Shown here: in pieces, positions 10,301 through 16,910 of the stretch | How positions within the stretch are numbered: the stretch's first letter is position 1 | Layout of the letters: each line of letters begins with the position of its first letter | Assembly: GCF_009755275.1 (NCBI RefSeq) | Contig: NZ_WQLA01000005.1 | Coordinates: 310,001-374,000, forward strand | Direction of reading: 5' to 3' | DNA length: 64,000 bases | Source of the DNA: Mucilaginibacter aquatilis | Lineage (GTDB): Bacteria > Bacteroidota > Bacteroidia > Sphingobacteriales > Sphingobacteriaceae | Notes under the pieces: generated by a model | Database searches by the model: none | Told to the model about the DNA's origin: nothing | What the model saw: the letters and a program-made list of their open reading frames with translations, nothing else | Program-made: the position numbers and the translations under genes

Positions 10301-11094
10301 AGATTAATGAACCTGAGTATAATTATAGTAAGTGCAAGTAACCCAAACGCTGTAAATATTTTTTTGGTGTGCACAAAGTAGTTGCATATGCTGGTTACAA
10401 GCAGGCAAAAGGCAATCAAAGCAGCTACCCATAAGCAAATTTCCCAGCCTAAGGAGGTATAGTTAACAATCTTTGGGTTGAGCTTAACAGAAAACAGATA
10501 CCTGTCATCAGAACTGTGAATATGGTAAACACTTTTATCGCCGAAATCGGCAATTTCCATGTTGGCTGCTTTCGAAAGCCCTGGTTCAAAATCGTTGTTT
10601 AAGTAAGCGTTTTGGAACGGATACTTGCTTTTGATGAATATGTAGGCTATAACCGTAAAGTTGCCTTCCGTTTTGCGAATGGCCTCATAGTAGCCGTTAG
10701 ATTCTTTGACAAACGATCTACCCTCGCGAACTTTAAGAGGATCTTCGTGAATAACCTTAATCCCTGTCCAAAAAGTAAGCTTGTTATTGTGGTATGCAAA
10801 AAGCCAAATACGCTTATTTACAGTTATTTCATTAATATCTTCAAGCGCAGCTTTATCATTTTGAGGATAGGTTTTAAGCCGCTCAAATGACTTACCCGAT
10901 AGGATTTGATCAACCTCCTTCTCGCGCTGCTGCAAATTGCTCTGCAATTGGTGAGCGTTGGATGCAAAATCTGTTTGAGGAGTATAGCTACTGCGAACCA
11001 CTATGGCTGTTAACAGCAAACTGGCGCATAGTATAGCAAGCCATATACGTATTTTGGCGTAGGTAGTCAATTTAGAAGGCGACGATTGAAGCAT
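7312..11094 (-). CDS. Very large polytopic sensor histidine kinase (NtrY-like C-terminus)
   Basis: Kinase of about 1,260 residues. One TM near the N-terminus and a roughly 190-residue loop are followed by a block of about seven hydrophobic segments (about 225-475), a long second extracytoplasmic region, and three more TM segments before HAMP (starting NPLSFIQYNLSK). HisKA has H in MAKQVAHEIKNPLTPLK and HATPase_c has NLLKNAIEAMP, DNGNGIP and GTGLGLAFIKN. The catalytic part is NtrY-like, but no response regulator adjoins. I place the start at ATG 11094 (ATG 11106 is possible); the TTG at 11115 falls inside the fabD terminator. The signal is unknown. Confidence 0.88.
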   Translation of the reverse strand: MLQSSPSKLTTYAKIRIWLAILCASLLLTAIVVRSSYTPQTDFASNAHQLQSNLQQREKEVDQILSGKSFERLKTYPQNDKAALEDINEITVNKRIWLFAYHNNKLTFWTGIKVIHEDPLKVREGRSFVKESNGYYEAIRKTEGNFTVIAYIFIKSKYPFQNAYLNNDFEPGLSKAANMEIADFGDKSVYHIHSSDDRYLFSVKLNPKIVNYTSLGWEICLWVAALIAFCLLVTSICNYFVHTKKIFTAFGLLALTIIILRFINLRFNFPDFSYNLPLFNPALYSLNAVFPTFGDIILNLLFALWFVGYIYTNRFKIDLGRLSTVSCYALFTGGVALLVLVSTGLLNLFKEVVINSNINFDVNNVLNLSGYSIIGIVMACVGFLIFYLLVEILLAINKQLHIPDNIKLGIFTGAIVIATIASFIFSATVFYILWGILVLLRLYANRKINGELTALSYGGMIFICALIASVKLSDFESMKEQETRKQLVARLNDGENPRIINIFKKVEKRIVADPALTHYFKEKEHNEGFLKNRFAKRYFDGYLADYDCKVHEFDSSGNAIIEGNNYALNDFKDMVIFSSLKVSQYFYRESENFGFQNYFAIIPVYEGEANLGTVIIELKAKPIHSTSNFPELLIENQLRSDARFKEYSYAFYSDGRLLSQSGKFDYDVVNNDFKGRLKQYLFKTSSRSNHDNEETSWLQRFTRYSHLIYQPSLRKVIVVSKPVNSILNNIASLTFFFVVLMIFSAVLITFVWLWKRITFVKITPQHITWNLGFKFERLLYKTRIQFSMIFAVVFTLALVGLITYWSIKAQYLEQQDETISNKINTIASKFENYFPGGIRNIDEATQVRFNNFADNFSADLILFDTQGRPVISTQPKIYEYGLLGRRMHAKAYIMLSRRQKSLLINNEKIAALSYKTAYVPLRNNQNLTTGYLQVPYFSNQTDYYERLNAFLNAMINIYAFIFVAIGVFAVLVARQITNPLSFIQYNLSKTIYGKKNEPIKWERDDEIGALVKEYNKMIAALEHSANKLAQSERESAWREMAKQVAHEIKNPLTPLKLGLQLLEKSWKDKDPKFDMKFERFSKSFVEQIESLSSIASEFSAFAKMPDTKMERLDIFETLGQAVIIFKHMDNVRINYEAPGEPFMISADRDQLLRCFNNLLKNAIEAMPPERLGIVDIIYEISSDQILLKIRDNGNGIPENLRERIFEPNFTTKSSGTGLGLAFIKNSIENAGGKVSYETELNKGTIFYLQFPKAQPKADNA

Positions 11095-11106
11095 CAAATA
11101 TATCAT

Positions 11107-11140
11107 AAAAAACAAAAGCCGCTTTGGTTTGCGGCTTTTG
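11107..11140 (-). terminator. fabD terminator overlapping the leader of the large kinase
   Basis: Perfect 10-bp inverted repeat (CAAAAGCCGC at 11113-11122, GCGGCTTTTG at 11131-11140) with an 8-nt loop. On the minus strand six T (11112-11107) follow it. It begins 6 nt after the fabD stop and ends about 12 nt before the kinase ATG. The kinase must therefore be transcribed by read-through or from a promoter inside fabD or the hairpin. Confidence 0.8.
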
Positions 11141-11146
11141 CTATTT

Positions 11147-12034
11147 TTATGCGTTTACGGTTAAACTACTTGTTTCGGCAGCACGATCAACCTTTTTAAC
11201 CAGTCCCTGCAATACATTGCCGGGTCCAACCTCTGTAAAGGAGGTGGCTCCATCTTCAAGCATATGCTTTACAGTTTGCGTCCAGCGCACAGCACCGGTA
11301 AGCTGGGCAATTAAATTGCGTTTAATAGCTTCAGGATCGGTGTAAGGCTTGGCATCAATGTTTTGGTAAATTGGGCAAACAGGTGCTTTAATATCAGTGT
11401 TCACAATAGCATGTTCCAGCTCAACACGGGCCGATTCCATTAATGGTGAGTGGAATGCACCACCTACATTTAATACCAAGGCGCGTTTAGCACCGGCAGC
11501 CTTAAGCTTTTCACAAGCCAGCTCAATACCGGCAATAGTTCCTGATATTACCAGTTGCCCGGGGCAGTTGTAGTTAGCAGGAACCACTATATCACTTACC
11601 TGCTGACAAACGTCTTCAACGGTAAAATCATCTAAACCTAATACTGCAGCCATAGTTGATGGCTGTAGTTCGCAAGCCTTTTGCATGGCATTGGCACGTG
11701 CGGCAACCAATTTTAAGCCATCTTCAAATGATAAAGCGCCGGCAGCAACCAAGGCCGAAAACTCACCCAATGAATGACCGGCAACCATTTCAGGCTTAAA
11801 GCCGTCTCCAGAAACTTTAGCCAGTATAACCGAGTGTAAGAAAATAGCCGGCTGGGTTACGTTAGTTCGCTTAAGGTCTTCATCAGTACCGCTGAACATT
11901 AAATCGGTTATGCGGAAACCTAATATTTCGTTAGCCTGCTCAAATAATTGGCGAGCTTGTTCATGGTTGTCGTAAAGATCTTTACCCATGCCCACAAACT
12001 GGGCGCCCTGACCAGGGAAAATATATGCTTTCAA
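11147..12034 (-). CDS. fabD: Malonyl-CoA:ACP S-malonyltransferase
   Basis: Enzyme of 295 residues that moves malonyl from CoA to acyl carrier protein, the feed step of type II fatty acid synthesis. The nucleophile elbow GHSLGEFSAL gives catalytic S88, the catalytic histidine is H195 in GAFHSPLM, and the N-terminal FPGQGAQ motif is present. The length is normal for FabD. No other fab genes are adjacent. An 80-nt low-complexity spacer separates it from folE upstream, and a strong terminator follows. Confidence 0.96.
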   Translation of the reverse strand: MKAYIFPGQGAQFVGMGKDLYDNHEQARQLFEQANEILGFRITDLMFSGTDEDLKRTNVTQPAIFLHSVILAKVSGDGFKPEMVAGHSLGEFSALVAAGALSFEDGLKLVAARANAMQKACELQPSTMAAVLGLDDFTVEDVCQQVSDIVVPANYNCPGQLVISGTIAGIELACEKLKAAGAKRALVLNVGGAFHSPLMESARVELEHAIVNTDIKAPVCPIYQNIDAKPYTDPEAIKRNLIAQLTGAVRWTQTVKHMLEDGATSFTEVGPGNVLQGLVKKVDRAAETSSLTVNA

Positions 12035-12114
12035 ATTAATGAGTGATTTTAGTAAATGTTTGAATGAGTGATTCTCTTGTCTTGACTCGTGATTCTTGAA
12101 TTTATATTCTGTAT

Positions 12115-12783
12115 TTATGACAGTTTACTTGCTATCAAATCCAAAAACTCCGTACGGGTTTTGTCTTTATAAAATTCACCGCTAAAGGCAGATGTGGTAG
12201 TTACCGAGTTTTGCTTTTGTACACCGCGCATACTCATGCACAGGTGACGGCATTCAATAACCACACCTACGCCCAGTGGGTTAAGCGTTTGCTGTATACA
12301 ATCGCGTATTTCGTTGGTTAAGCGCTCCTGTACTTGTAGACGGCGCGCAAATACATCAACTATACGCGGAATTTTGCTCAAACCTACCACGTGCCCGTTG
12401 GGGATGTAAGCTACGTGTGCTTTGCCAAAAAACGGCAGCATGTGATGCTCACACATCGAGTATACCTCAATATCTTTTACCACTACCATTTGGCTGTATT
12501 CCTCCTTAAACATGGCCGATTTCAGTATCTCTTCCGCATTAAGGTCATACCCATGTGTTAAAAAGAGCATGGCCTTAGCCACACGCTCAGGAGTTTTAAG
12601 TAAGCCTTCGCGGTTAGGGTCTTCACCAATTTGGGTAAGCACGTTATGGTAACTGGCCGAAAGGTTTTCAATCAGTTCGGGGTTGTAGCGGTCTATTTTT
12701 TTGTAACCGTCAATGCCGGCATCGCGGTTTGGAAGGTTGTCGTCGTCGTCGTCAAACATTGGAGTAGGATTATTAATTGCCAA
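12115..12783 (-). CDS. folE: GTP cyclohydrolase I
   Basis: Enzyme of 222 residues converting GTP to 7,8-dihydroneopterin triphosphate for folate and, with QueD, queuosine. The zinc ligands C111 and H114 (CEHHMLPF) and C182 (CRHLCMSM) are present, along with [16 protein letters not shown]. An acidic N-terminal extension (DDDDD at 11-15) precedes the conserved core. It starts 11 nt inside the end of queD, so the two form an operon drawing on the same pteridine product. Confidence 0.97.
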   Translation of the reverse strand: MAINNPTPMFDDDDDNLPNRDAGIDGYKKIDRYNPELIENLSASYHNVLTQIGEDPNREGLLKTPERVAKAMLFLTHGYDLNAEEILKSAMFKEEYSQMVVVKDIEVYSMCEHHMLPFFGKAHVAYIPNGHVVGLSKIPRIVDVFARRLQVQERLTNEIRDCIQQTLNPLGVGVVIECRHLCMSMRGVQKQNSVTTTSAFSGEFYKDKTRTEFLDLIASKLS

Positions 12784-13192
12784 AGTACTCGGCGCTGTTG
12801 TTTTCGGTTTCGGCTAAACGTACGGAGTGTAAAAACACGCCCGGGTAAGCTTCAATGGGTTCTTTAAGCTGGTTAAAAATCTCAATGCAAAGTATCTCGG
12901 TAGAGGCCATTTTGCCTTCCATAAAATCAACATCTTTGTTGAGGTTTTTATGGTCGAGCTTTTCAATTACACGGTCATTAATAATTTGTTTCAGCTCTTT
13001 CAGGTCCATTAAATAACCGGTTTCGTAGCTTATTTCGCCCTTTACGGTTACGTAAAGGTTGTAGTTGTGGCCGTGCCAGTTAGGGTTGGCGCATTTGCCA
13101 AACACTTCCTGGTTTTTTTCTGCGCTCCACTCCTCGCGGTACATTCGGTGTGCAGCATTAAAATGCTCTCTGCGCGTTATATGTATCATCAT
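12773..13192 (-). CDS. queD: 6-carboxytetrahydropterin synthase (QueD/PTPS family)
   Basis: Enzyme of 139 residues acting on dihydroneopterin triphosphate, the first committed step to queuosine. The zinc ligands are H15, H40 and H42 (NWHGHNY), the catalytic Cys is C34 in FGKCANP, and LDHKNLN is conserved. Two ATG codons in tandem (13192 and 13189) make the start ambiguous by one residue. Its 3' end overlaps folE, which makes its substrate, so the two are linked in function as well as translation. Confidence 0.93.
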   Translation of the reverse strand: MMIHITRREHFNAAHRMYREEWSAEKNQEVFGKCANPNWHGHNYNLYVTVKGEISYETGYLMDLKELKQIINDRVIEKLDHKNLNKDVDFMEGKMASTEILCIEIFNQLKEPIEAYPGVFLHSVRLAETENNSAEYFGN

Positions 13193-13251
13193 AACAATAT
13201 TGGGTCAAATATACAAAACAAAAACAGGCAAGTTGTTTTATCTTAGCCAGT

Positions 13252-13950
13252 ATGAATATATTGGTAGTTGCAGCAACCCGTGAGGAAATTAGTGGCGTAA
13301 TTTCGGGATTCGGAGGTCCGATATTAGATTCGGGAGCCGCTAACGGTTTTACGGGCGATACTACCAAGCAAAATAATTCCGAAATCGAACATTCGAAACC
13401 CGAAATCTTAATCACCGGCGTAGGCATGACCGCTACTGCATTTGCGCTGGGCAGGCATTTGGCTACCAACCAGTACGACCTGGCCATTAACCTTGGCATT
13501 GCCGGTAGTTTTGACCGTAATATTGCCTTAGGAAATGTAGTTGAGGTTGTGGAAGACGCGTTTACAGAACTGGGTGCCGAAGACGATAGCCGCTTTATAA
13601 CGCTCGACCAGTTAGGTTTTGGGCGTACAATTTATAAAACTGCCGCCCGTGTTACCAATTATATGCCCGGGCAAAACCTATGGCAGGTAACCGCCGCCAC
13701 GGTAAATACCGTGCACGGCGAAGAAGCTTCGATAGCCAAGCTGCATCAGCGCACAGCACCTCAACTGGAAAGTATGGAGGGAGCTGCTTTTTTTTATGCC
13801 TGCGAGCAGGCGGGCGTACCGGCGCTGCAAATCAGGGCAGTGTCAAATTATGTGGAGAAACGCAATCGCGAGGCCTGGAAGATTGGGTTAGCCGTTAAAA
13901 ATCTGAATACATTTGCTGCGGAGTTTTTACGGGCTGTTGGAAAATTGTAA
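13252..13950 (+). CDS. mqnB: Futalosine hydrolase
   Basis: Enzyme of 232 residues of the purine nucleoside phosphorylase fold that removes the base from futalosine in the alternative menaquinone pathway. Supporting motifs are NILVVAATREEI at the N-terminus, ITGVGMTATAFALG, and the C-terminal LESMEGAAFFYACE with IRAVSNYVEKRN. Residues about 17-50, normally a short connector, are swollen by low-complexity sequence that looks like an in-frame simple repeat (see findings). mqnD follows 56 nt downstream, which supports the call. Confidence 0.9.
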   Translation: MNILVVAATREEISGVISGFGGPILDSGAANGFTGDTTKQNNSEIEHSKPEILITGVGMTATAFALGRHLATNQYDLAINLGIAGSFDRNIALGNVVEVVEDAFTELGAEDDSRFITLDQLGFGRTIYKTAARVTNYMPGQNLWQVTAATVNTVHGEEASIAKLHQRTAPQLESMEGAAFFYACEQAGVPALQIRAVSNYVEKRNREAWKIGLAVKNLNTFAAEFLRAVGKL

Positions 13951-14006
13951 GTATTTCGTTTACCCTATCCAATAATTAATAACCCAATAACTAACGACTG
14001 ACTACT

Positions 14007-14858
14007 ATGAAACTAACTCTTGGCTTTTCGCCATGCCCTAATGATACGTTTATTTTTGATGCCCTTATTCATCATAAAATTGATACCGAAGGTTTAGAGT
14101 TTGAGGTGTTTTACGATGATGTAGAAACCCTTAACCAAAAAGCCATGCGCGGTGAGCTGGATATTACCAAGTTGAGCTACCATGCTTTTGCCTACGTAGC
14201 CAACCAATATGTGCTGTTAGATGCGGGTAGTGCGCTGGGCTTTGGTGTAGGACCTATGCTGATTTGCAAAGGCGACCCGGAAGAACTTCAAGCAAGACTT
14301 ACTATTGATCATTCTCCGCTTACCATTGGCATTCCCGGAAAGTACACCACTGCCAACTTCCTGTTAAGCCTGGCATTCCCTGAAGCTACCAACAAACAGG
14401 AGCTGGTGTTTTCGGACATTGAAAATGCCTTGCTTGAAGACCGCATTGATGTGGGTTTGATCATCCACGAAAACCGGTTTACTTACCAGGATAAAGGCTT
14501 GAAAAAAATACTCGACCTGGGCGACTACTGGGAAAAAGAAACCGGTTGCGCTATTCCGTTAGGAGGTATTGTGGCCAACCGCAATTTGCCCGCCGATGTG
14601 CAGCACAAGGTAAACCGGGTATTGCGCCGGTCGGTTGAATTTGCTTTTGCTAATCCTAAATCGGGACTAGAATTTATTCGTTCACACGCCCAGGAAATGA
14701 GCGAAGAAGTGATGTATAAACATATTGAGCTGTATGTTAATAAATACTCGGTTGATTTAGGTGAAGAAGGCAAGAAGGCAATACAACTGATGTTTGATAC
14801 AGCTCATGAAAAAAACATTATACCTCCAATTGCCGAAAGCCTTTTCTTGAATAATTAA
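14007..14858 (+). CDS. mqnD: 1,4-dihydroxy-6-naphthoate synthase
   Basis: Enzyme of 283 residues with a periplasmic-binding-protein fold but no signal peptide. It converts cyclic dehypoxanthine futalosine to 1,4-dihydroxy-6-naphthoate. The N-terminal LGFSPCPNDTFIFDALIHHK and the IPGKYTTANFLLSLAFPE segment are typical of MqnD. With mqnB just upstream this marks the futalosine route to menaquinone; mqnA, mqnC and mqnE are not in the window. A short segment before IPGKYTTA (LTIDHSPLTI) looks like a repeat-derived insertion. Confidence 0.93.
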   Translation: MKLTLGFSPCPNDTFIFDALIHHKIDTEGLEFEVFYDDVETLNQKAMRGELDITKLSYHAFAYVANQYVLLDAGSALGFGVGPMLICKGDPEELQARLTIDHSPLTIGIPGKYTTANFLLSLAFPEATNKQELVFSDIENALLEDRIDVGLIIHENRFTYQDKGLKKILDLGDYWEKETGCAIPLGGIVANRNLPADVQHKVNRVLRRSVEFAFANPKSGLEFIRSHAQEMSEEVMYKHIELYVNKYSVDLGEEGKKAIQLMFDTAHEKNIIPPIAESLFLNN

Positions 14859-14943
14859 CTACCTTCTTACGTGGGTATCTATTGCTGCGCTAAAATTGAT
14901 ATAAACCGTAGCATTCAATCACTAATTTTTAAAATAACACACC

Positions 14944-15288
14944 ATGGGACAACTTATAGATGATTTTAATAACTATCGTACTAAAATGAACGATAGGATT
15001 ATGGAATCGGCTAATACCAATATCAAACGCTTTTTTGCCTTAGATACAACCACTTACGCCGACGGCGCTTTAGATGTTAAAACCAAGGAAATGCTCGGCC
15101 TGGTTGCCAGCATGGTACTCCGTTGCGACGATTGCATTAAATATCATTTAGGCAAATGTCATGAGGCTGGTGTAAACCATGCCGAAATGAATGAAATATT
15201 CATGATAGCAAACCTGGTTGGCGGCTCTATTGTAATACCGCACTACCGCCGTGCAGTTGAGTATTGGGATGAGTTGAATGCACAGTAG
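14944..15288 (+). CDS. Carboxymuconolactone decarboxylase/AhpD-like protein
   Basis: Cytoplasmic protein of 114 residues, all alpha-helical. The AhpD-type redox motif C61-D-D-C64 is followed by H68, and the downstream helix has the family pattern (NEIFMIANLVGGSIVIPHYRRA, two segments). The family includes alkylhydroperoxidase reductants and aromatic-ring lactone decarboxylases; the CxxC motif favours a peroxidase role. It ends 5 nt from the stop of the convergent serine hydrolase gene with no visible terminator between them. Confidence 0.87.
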   Translation: MGQLIDDFNNYRTKMNDRIMESANTNIKRFFALDTTTYADGALDVKTKEMLGLVASMVLRCDDCIKYHLGKCHEAGVNHAEMNEIFMIANLVGGSIVIPHYRRAVEYWDELNAQ

Positions 15289-15293
15289 TTATA

Positions 15294-16811
15294 CTACTTT
15301 TTCTTAAACTCATAAGGTGTGAGCTCAACAAAATCGGCCACCTTTACTTGCACCCCCACTACCTTATTACCCTGAACGGTAAACGGAAAAACGCTGCGAC
15401 CAAATTCCGGGTCAGAGAAGGTGGCGAAAAATCGGTTACCGCCTAGTGGCTGCAGCCTTGCAAATAACTTAGGGTGATGCTCAAAGCGAACTTCCAAATC
15501 GCTCACAGCATCACCTTTACTTATGGTAATGTTACCGTAAAGATCATTAGTGTATTTGCCGGTGTACTCACCTATACTCAGAGCCGGGCGCAAATTCAAT
15601 AGTGTACTGTCTCTCCAACTTTTTTCGCGTTGTAAAATGCGTTGCTGATAAGCCTTTGTTTCGGTCAGGGCCGCATCAGCATGGCTACGGAACGGCTGTT
15701 TGATGTACGCATCAATAATATCAAGGTTTAGGGTTTCTATAAGGTTATTTTGATCGTTGTTAGTTAAAATAACTATCCCTAGGTTTTGATCGGGCACCAG
15801 TGTAACTGATGATACATAACCATTTACCCCACCCGTATGCATTACCACACGATGACCTTTATAGCCCTGTAAAAACCATCCCAGTCCGTAAGCGCTAAAG
15901 CCGCCGTCTTCACCGCCGCCTACCAAAATTTGCGGCTGCCGTGTGGCGCGTATTGCTGCTGCCGGTATTACCTCGCGCTGTCCGGTTTTGCCATTGGCCA
16001 GCAAGGCCAGCAACCATTTGCACATATCATTGGCCGATGAGCTTATACTACCGGCAGGTGCCAGGTTATCAATTTGCGGGTATGGAATGGCAGCCAGCCG
16101 GCCATCAATAAAAGTATGTGCGGCGGCTTTGTTAAAAGATGTTGATAAATCTTTTGATAACGCAACCGTGCTACTCATTCCCAGGGGTGCAAAAATTGTT
16201 TCCTTTATGTACTGCTCCCATTTCTTTTTAGTAATACGCTCTATCGCTTCTCCGGCTGTTAAAAAGGCTGCATTGGTATAGCCCCAGCGGCTTCTAAACG
16301 GATAGAGTGGCTTTACATGGCTCATTTTTTCAATTACCTGTTCGCGAGTTAAGTCGCTTGTCCAGTAAGTAAAATCACCCTGAAAAGTACCAAACCCTAT
16401 ACGGTGGCTAAGTAAATCGCGCAGGGTAACCATGTTGGTTATCTCTTTACTTTCCAATTTAAATTCCGGAACGTATTTAGTAACCCTGTCATCCAATGAA
16501 ACTTTACCTTGCGCCTGCAGCGTAGCCAGCGCTGTAGCAGTAAAAGCCTTAGTGTTGCTACCAATCATAAAAAGCGTATTTTCATCTACTTTGGCAGCTA
16601 CGCCCAACTCTTTAATTCCATACCCTTTGCGTAGTATTATACGTCCGTCTTTAACAATACAAACCGCAGCACCAGGTACACGCCAGTTGGTGAGCGATTT
16701 ACTGATGAGGTTATCAAGACTATCTGTAATAAATTTGTTGCGGTTAGCATTTTGCGCTTCAGCACCAAGGCAAAAAAGGCTGGTAACAAGTAGTAATGAG
16801 AGTTTTTTCAT
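15294..16811 (-). CDS. Exported beta-lactamase-fold serine hydrolase (class C / DUF3471)
   Basis: Protein of 505 residues with a signal peptide ending GAEAQ. The penicillin-binding fold carries S85-x-x-K88 in GSNTKAFTA, Y178-x-N180 in WGYTNAAF and an HTG box in VVMHTGGVNGY. The C-terminal roughly 110 residues are beta-rich and look like the DUF3471 domain often attached to such enzymes. It probably cleaves peptides or esters in the periplasm; true beta-lactamase activity is not implied. Confidence 0.9.
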   Translation of the reverse strand: MKKLSLLLVTSLFCLGAEAQNANRNKFITDSLDNLISKSLTNWRVPGAAVCIVKDGRIILRKGYGIKELGVAAKVDENTLFMIGSNTKAFTATALATLQAQGKVSLDDRVTKYVPEFKLESKEITNMVTLRDLLSHRIGFGTFQGDFTYWTSDLTREQVIEKMSHVKPLYPFRSRWGYTNAAFLTAGEAIERITKKKWEQYIKETIFAPLGMSSTVALSKDLSTSFNKAAAHTFIDGRLAAIPYPQIDNLAPAGSISSSANDMCKWLLALLANGKTGQREVIPAAAIRATRQPQILVGGGEDGGFSAYGLGWFLQGYKGHRVVMHTGGVNGYVSSVTLVPDQNLGIVILTNNDQNNLIETLNLDIIDAYIKQPFRSHADAALTETKAYQQRILQREKSWRDSTLLNLRPALSIGEYTGKYTNDLYGNITISKGDAVSDLEVRFEHHPKLFARLQPLGGNRFFATFSDPEFGRSVFPFTVQGNKVVGVQVKVADFVELTPYEFKKK

Positions 16812-16910
16812 GATCAGGACAGCCGCAATAATTGATTAAAATATTAATTTAACGCAATTTTTATAGCAGCATTATTTACGCTGCTAAGGTATTTCAAAAT
16901 TTGATATAGT

